From assembly GCA_964459635.1 (NCBI GenBank), contig CAYWMQ010000043.1, positions 1 through 6,983 on the forward strand: a stretch of DNA of 6,983 nt, in the 5' to 3' direction. Positions 5,696 to 6,983 of this stretch are shown piece after piece (position 1 is the first letter of the stretch; every line of letters begins with the position of its first letter). Under the pieces are notes generated by a model. That model was not told the origin of the DNA. It did no database searches and saw only the letters and a program-made list of their open reading frames with translations. A program made the translations under genes and the position numbers. This DNA comes from CAYWMQ01 sp964459635. GTDB lineage: Bacteria; Patescibacteriota; Minisyncoccia; Phycocordibacterales; UBA12088.

Positions 5696-5696
5696 C

Positions 5697-6251
5697 TCAA
5701 ATTCGCCTTACTTGCAAGAAGTCCAACTCAACGGGTGTTTCGCGGCCAAACATGGGCACAAGCACTTTAACCTTGCCGCGTTCTTCGTCCACCTCGCCTA
5801 TTTTGCCCTCAAGCTCCTTGAAGGGCCCGTCCACCACTATCACAGGGTCATCCACCGCAAAATCGATCTTGTGCTTCACCGTGTCGGACTGCATGCGCTT
5901 AAAGAGCACATCCACCTCTTTCTGCTCAAGCGGCACCGGCTCAACGCCCGAGCCCACGAAGCCCGTCACGCGTGGTGTATTGCGCACCACGTACCATGAG
6001 TTGTCATCCACTATCATCTTTACGAGAAGGTACCCGGGATATATCTTTTCTTCTTCCTCAACCCGGCGGCCACCCTTTATCTTTATCTTGCGCTCGGTGG
6101 GTACCACGACATCGAATATCTTGTCGCCGACGCCAAGCGAGTCGATGCGTTGGCGGAGGTTGCGCTGGACAGCCTTCTCATAGCCCGCATACGTGTGAAT
6201 AGCATACCAGCGCGGCTCCTTGTTCTCCTGCTCGGTTTTTTGTTCGGTCAT
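5697..6251 (-). CDS. nusG: Transcription termination/antitermination factor NusG
   Basis: NusG binds RNA polymerase through its N-terminal NGN domain and links it to Rho or the ribosome through its C-terminal KOW domain. The 184-residue length is normal. NGN begins at RWYAIHTYAGYEKAVQRNL (14-32) and includes YPGYLLVKM (71-79) and WYVVRNTPRVTGFVG (86-100). KOW covers about 134-184, with DDPVIVVDGPFKELEGKIGE and final LQVRRI. A 13-residue charged leader precedes NGN. The start lies 21 nt after secE, without a Shine-Dalgarno site, so translation is probably coupled. Its UGA stop sits directly at the edge of the GxxExxY cassette. Confidence 0.97.
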   Translation of the reverse strand: MTEQKTEQENKEPRWYAIHTYAGYEKAVQRNLRQRIDSLGVGDKIFDVVVPTERKIKIKGGRRVEEEEKIYPGYLLVKMIVDDNSWYVVRNTPRVTGFVGSGVEPVPLEQKEVDVLFKRMQSDTVKHKIDFAVDDPVIVVDGPFKELEGKIGEVDEERGKVKVLVPMFGRETPVELDFLQVRRI

Positions 6252-6272
6252 ACGCGTGTGATTACAAATGAG

Positions 6273-6461
6273 TTAGGACCTGAAAAGGAGCGCGTCGAGG
6301 CCGCGCGTGAGCCCATAATCCAGGACGCCGAGGTACAGTGCGGTCACGATAGATACCGCAATGACTATGGCGGTATAAATGATCGTCTGCTTCTGGGTGG
6401 GCCAGCTTACGTGCTTGAGCTCACCGCGCGTATCGCGAAGATAGTTGAGGAAACGATTCAT
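6273..6461 (-). CDS. secE: Preprotein translocase subunit SecE
   Basis: SecE clamps the SecY channel in the inner membrane. This is the short 62-residue single-span form. The cytoplasmic amphipathic helix carries ELKHVSWPTQKQT (14-26), the family signature. One membrane segment follows at about 27-50 (IIYTAIVIAVSIVTALYLGV...). First gene of secE-nusG-rplK, with a promoter about 50-80 bp upstream and no Shine-Dalgarno site. The usual upstream tRNA-Trp or rpmG is not present in the adjoining sequence. Confidence 0.95.
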   Translation of the reverse strand: MNRFLNYLRDTRGELKHVSWPTQKQTIIYTAIVIAVSIVTALYLGVLDYGLTRGLDALLFRS

Positions 6462-6511
6462 AGAAAGTGTGGTGTCTAAAAAACCGCCCCGCAGGGCTAG
6501 CTATATATTAC

Positions 6512-6540
6512 ATAGTACTGCGCCCCCGCCTCGGTGTCAA
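6512..6540 (-). promoter_or_regulatory. Sigma70-type promoter of the secE-nusG-rplK operon
   Basis: The reverse strand has a perfect -35 TTGACA (6540-6535), a 17-bp spacer and a -10 TACTAT (6517-6512, four of six matches). The predicted start near 6505 leaves a leader of about 44 nt before secE. The -35 sits in the upper stem and loop of the hairpin 6521-6556. Confidence 0.7.
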
Positions 6541-6556
6541 CACCTTGGCGGGGGCG
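6521..6556. terminator. GC-rich hairpin after the right-edge gene, overlapping the secE promoter
   Basis: Ten perfect pairs (CGCCCCCGCC at 6521-6530 with 6547-6556), a 2x2 internal mismatch, then GGTG-TCAA-CACC at the tip. It starts 22 nt after the stop of the upstream - strand gene (6579). It is a likely terminator for that gene, although no T run follows directly on the - strand. Confidence 0.5.
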
Positions 6557-6578
6557 TGCATATGACCCTTTTTGGGCC

Positions 6579-6983
6579 TTACGTTGCTTTATGGCTCACC
6601 GGCCCTATACCTTGCTCACGATCTCTCTTTTTACGCTTCTTGCTTGACGGCGAGGAGGCGACACGCGCCTGCTTTGCTTGCTCCCATGCACGCCTTGCCT
6701 CAACCAGCCGTTCGAGTGCTCGCGCGTCTCGCACCGTAAGCTTTTTACACATAAAGACCTCTTTTGTTGGACCGAAGGCAAATGCTACCAAACGACACAG
6801 CTTCCGCAAGTAGGCTGGTACCGCCGAGATGGTCGGTTTGGCTGTTGGCTCGTTCCCCGTCACGGCGCTGGCGTCCCGTGCGACCGTCGTGGTCGGTGTT
6901 GAGCTTGCCTGGGTTGCATCTGCTACTGGAGTGGTTGACGTTGCGACTGGAGCGGCGGCAGGTGCTGGGCGCAGCGCTACGTA
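6579..6983 (-). CDS. 3' part of an Ala/Pro/Thr-rich protein of unknown function, truncated by window edge
   Basis: The reverse frame is open from the window end to TAA at 6581-6579, about 134 residues, with the start outside. The first 50 or so visible residues are a low-complexity Ala/Pro/Thr/Ser linker (for example APAAAPVATSTTPV). A short folded-looking segment (about VPAYLRKLCRLVAFAFGPTKE) and a basic helix (LTVRDARALERLVEARRAWEQAK) follow. The tail is strongly basic with SKKRKKRDRE. GTG 6863 is an internal possibility but the linker continues upstream. No family recognised. A basic tail suggests nucleic-acid or surface binding, which is a guess. The long open frame against broken alternatives on the other strand supports it. 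Confidence 0.55.
   Translation of the reverse strand, partial: YVALRPAPAAAPVATSTTPVADATQASSTPTTTVARDASAVTGNEPTAKPTISAVPAYLRKLCRLVAFAFGPTKEVFMCKKLTVRDARALERLVEARRAWEQAKQARVASSPSSKKRKKRDREQGIGPVSHKAT

Larger units (their letters stand above)
5179..5696 (-). mobile_element. Putative 518-bp GxxExxY cassette with terminal inverted repeats between nusG and rplK
   Basis: The interval runs from directly after the nusG stop to directly before the rplK start. It contains one gene (GxxExxY) and has inverted repeats 5181-5224 and 5652-5695 at its two ends (36 of 44 positions complementary). GC over 5221-5460 is 107 of 240 by hand count (45%), against about 53% in a sampled part of nusG and about 67% in a sampled part of thyX. 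No transposase gene and no clear target-site duplication is visible. Gene-in-stem architecture resembles intervening sequences in rRNA genes, but placement between two protein genes is different. Calling it mobile is an inference. Confidence 0.5.

Noticed and set aside
5171..5705. Target-site duplication around the GxxExxY cassette
   Set aside because: I compared bases just outside both inverted-repeat ends and saw no convincing direct repeat.
5607..6202. + strand ORFs opposite nusG and the cassette leader
   Set aside because: NusG on the - strand is unambiguous; these frames have no family features.
6445..6902. + strand ORFs opposite the right-edge gene
   Set aside because: The - strand frame stays open to the window end; these start inside it and cross the secE promoter and hairpin.
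1..6983. tRNA, rRNA or CRISPR array
   Set aside because: No cloverleaf, rRNA-like stretch or regularly spaced repeat array was found; the only repeats are the hairpins and the cassette ends listed.

Overview
The window looks like a compact bacterial chromosome segment. Spacing is short, the standard code is used (UGA ends nusG and the dCTP deaminase), and hairpin terminators are common. A two-domain ThyX-like protein, a two-repeat dCTP deaminase, a CPR-style GxxExxY protein, and a secE-nusG-rplK run not followed by rplA together suggest a Patescibacteria/CPR genome, most likely Parcubacteria. That placement is an inference from gene content, not from a marker search.

Layout. Bases 1-2100 (+ strand) hold a tight three-gene set: a duplicated ThyX-like thymidylate synthase, a small unknown gene that can only be read sensibly by changing frame at a run of nine A, and a second unknown gene. 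A hairpin at 2126-2150 separates this set from genes converging on the - strand. From 3892 down to 2172 (- strand) are a Nudix hydrolase end, its terminator, a 370-residue duplicated dCTP deaminase with an apparently leaderless extended -10 promoter, and a 146-residue unknown protein. The Nudix gene itself begins at 4630 behind a strong Shine-Dalgarno sequence. From 6540 down to 4706 is the secE-nusG-[GxxExxY]-rplK operon, with a good promoter before secE and a 19-bp perfect-arm terminator after rplK. At the right edge is the 3' part of an Ala/Pro/Thr-rich gene of unknown function, running off the window.

Functionally, the left half is dominated by pyrimidine deoxynucleotide supply and sanitation: dCTP to dUTP, then dUMP to dTMP, plus a Nudix enzyme. 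The right half is translation, transcription elongation and secretion.

The most unusual structure is the nusG-rplK interval. It consists almost exactly of a 518-bp lower-GC insert with a single GxxExxY (PD-(D/E)XK nuclease-like) gene inside 44-bp terminal inverted repeats. Pairing in the nusG-to-rplK transcript is better than pairing in DNA because several mismatches become G-U pairs. This looks like a mobile or intervening-sequence-like cassette placed between two essential genes. The A9 frameshift gene is the second most interesting item.
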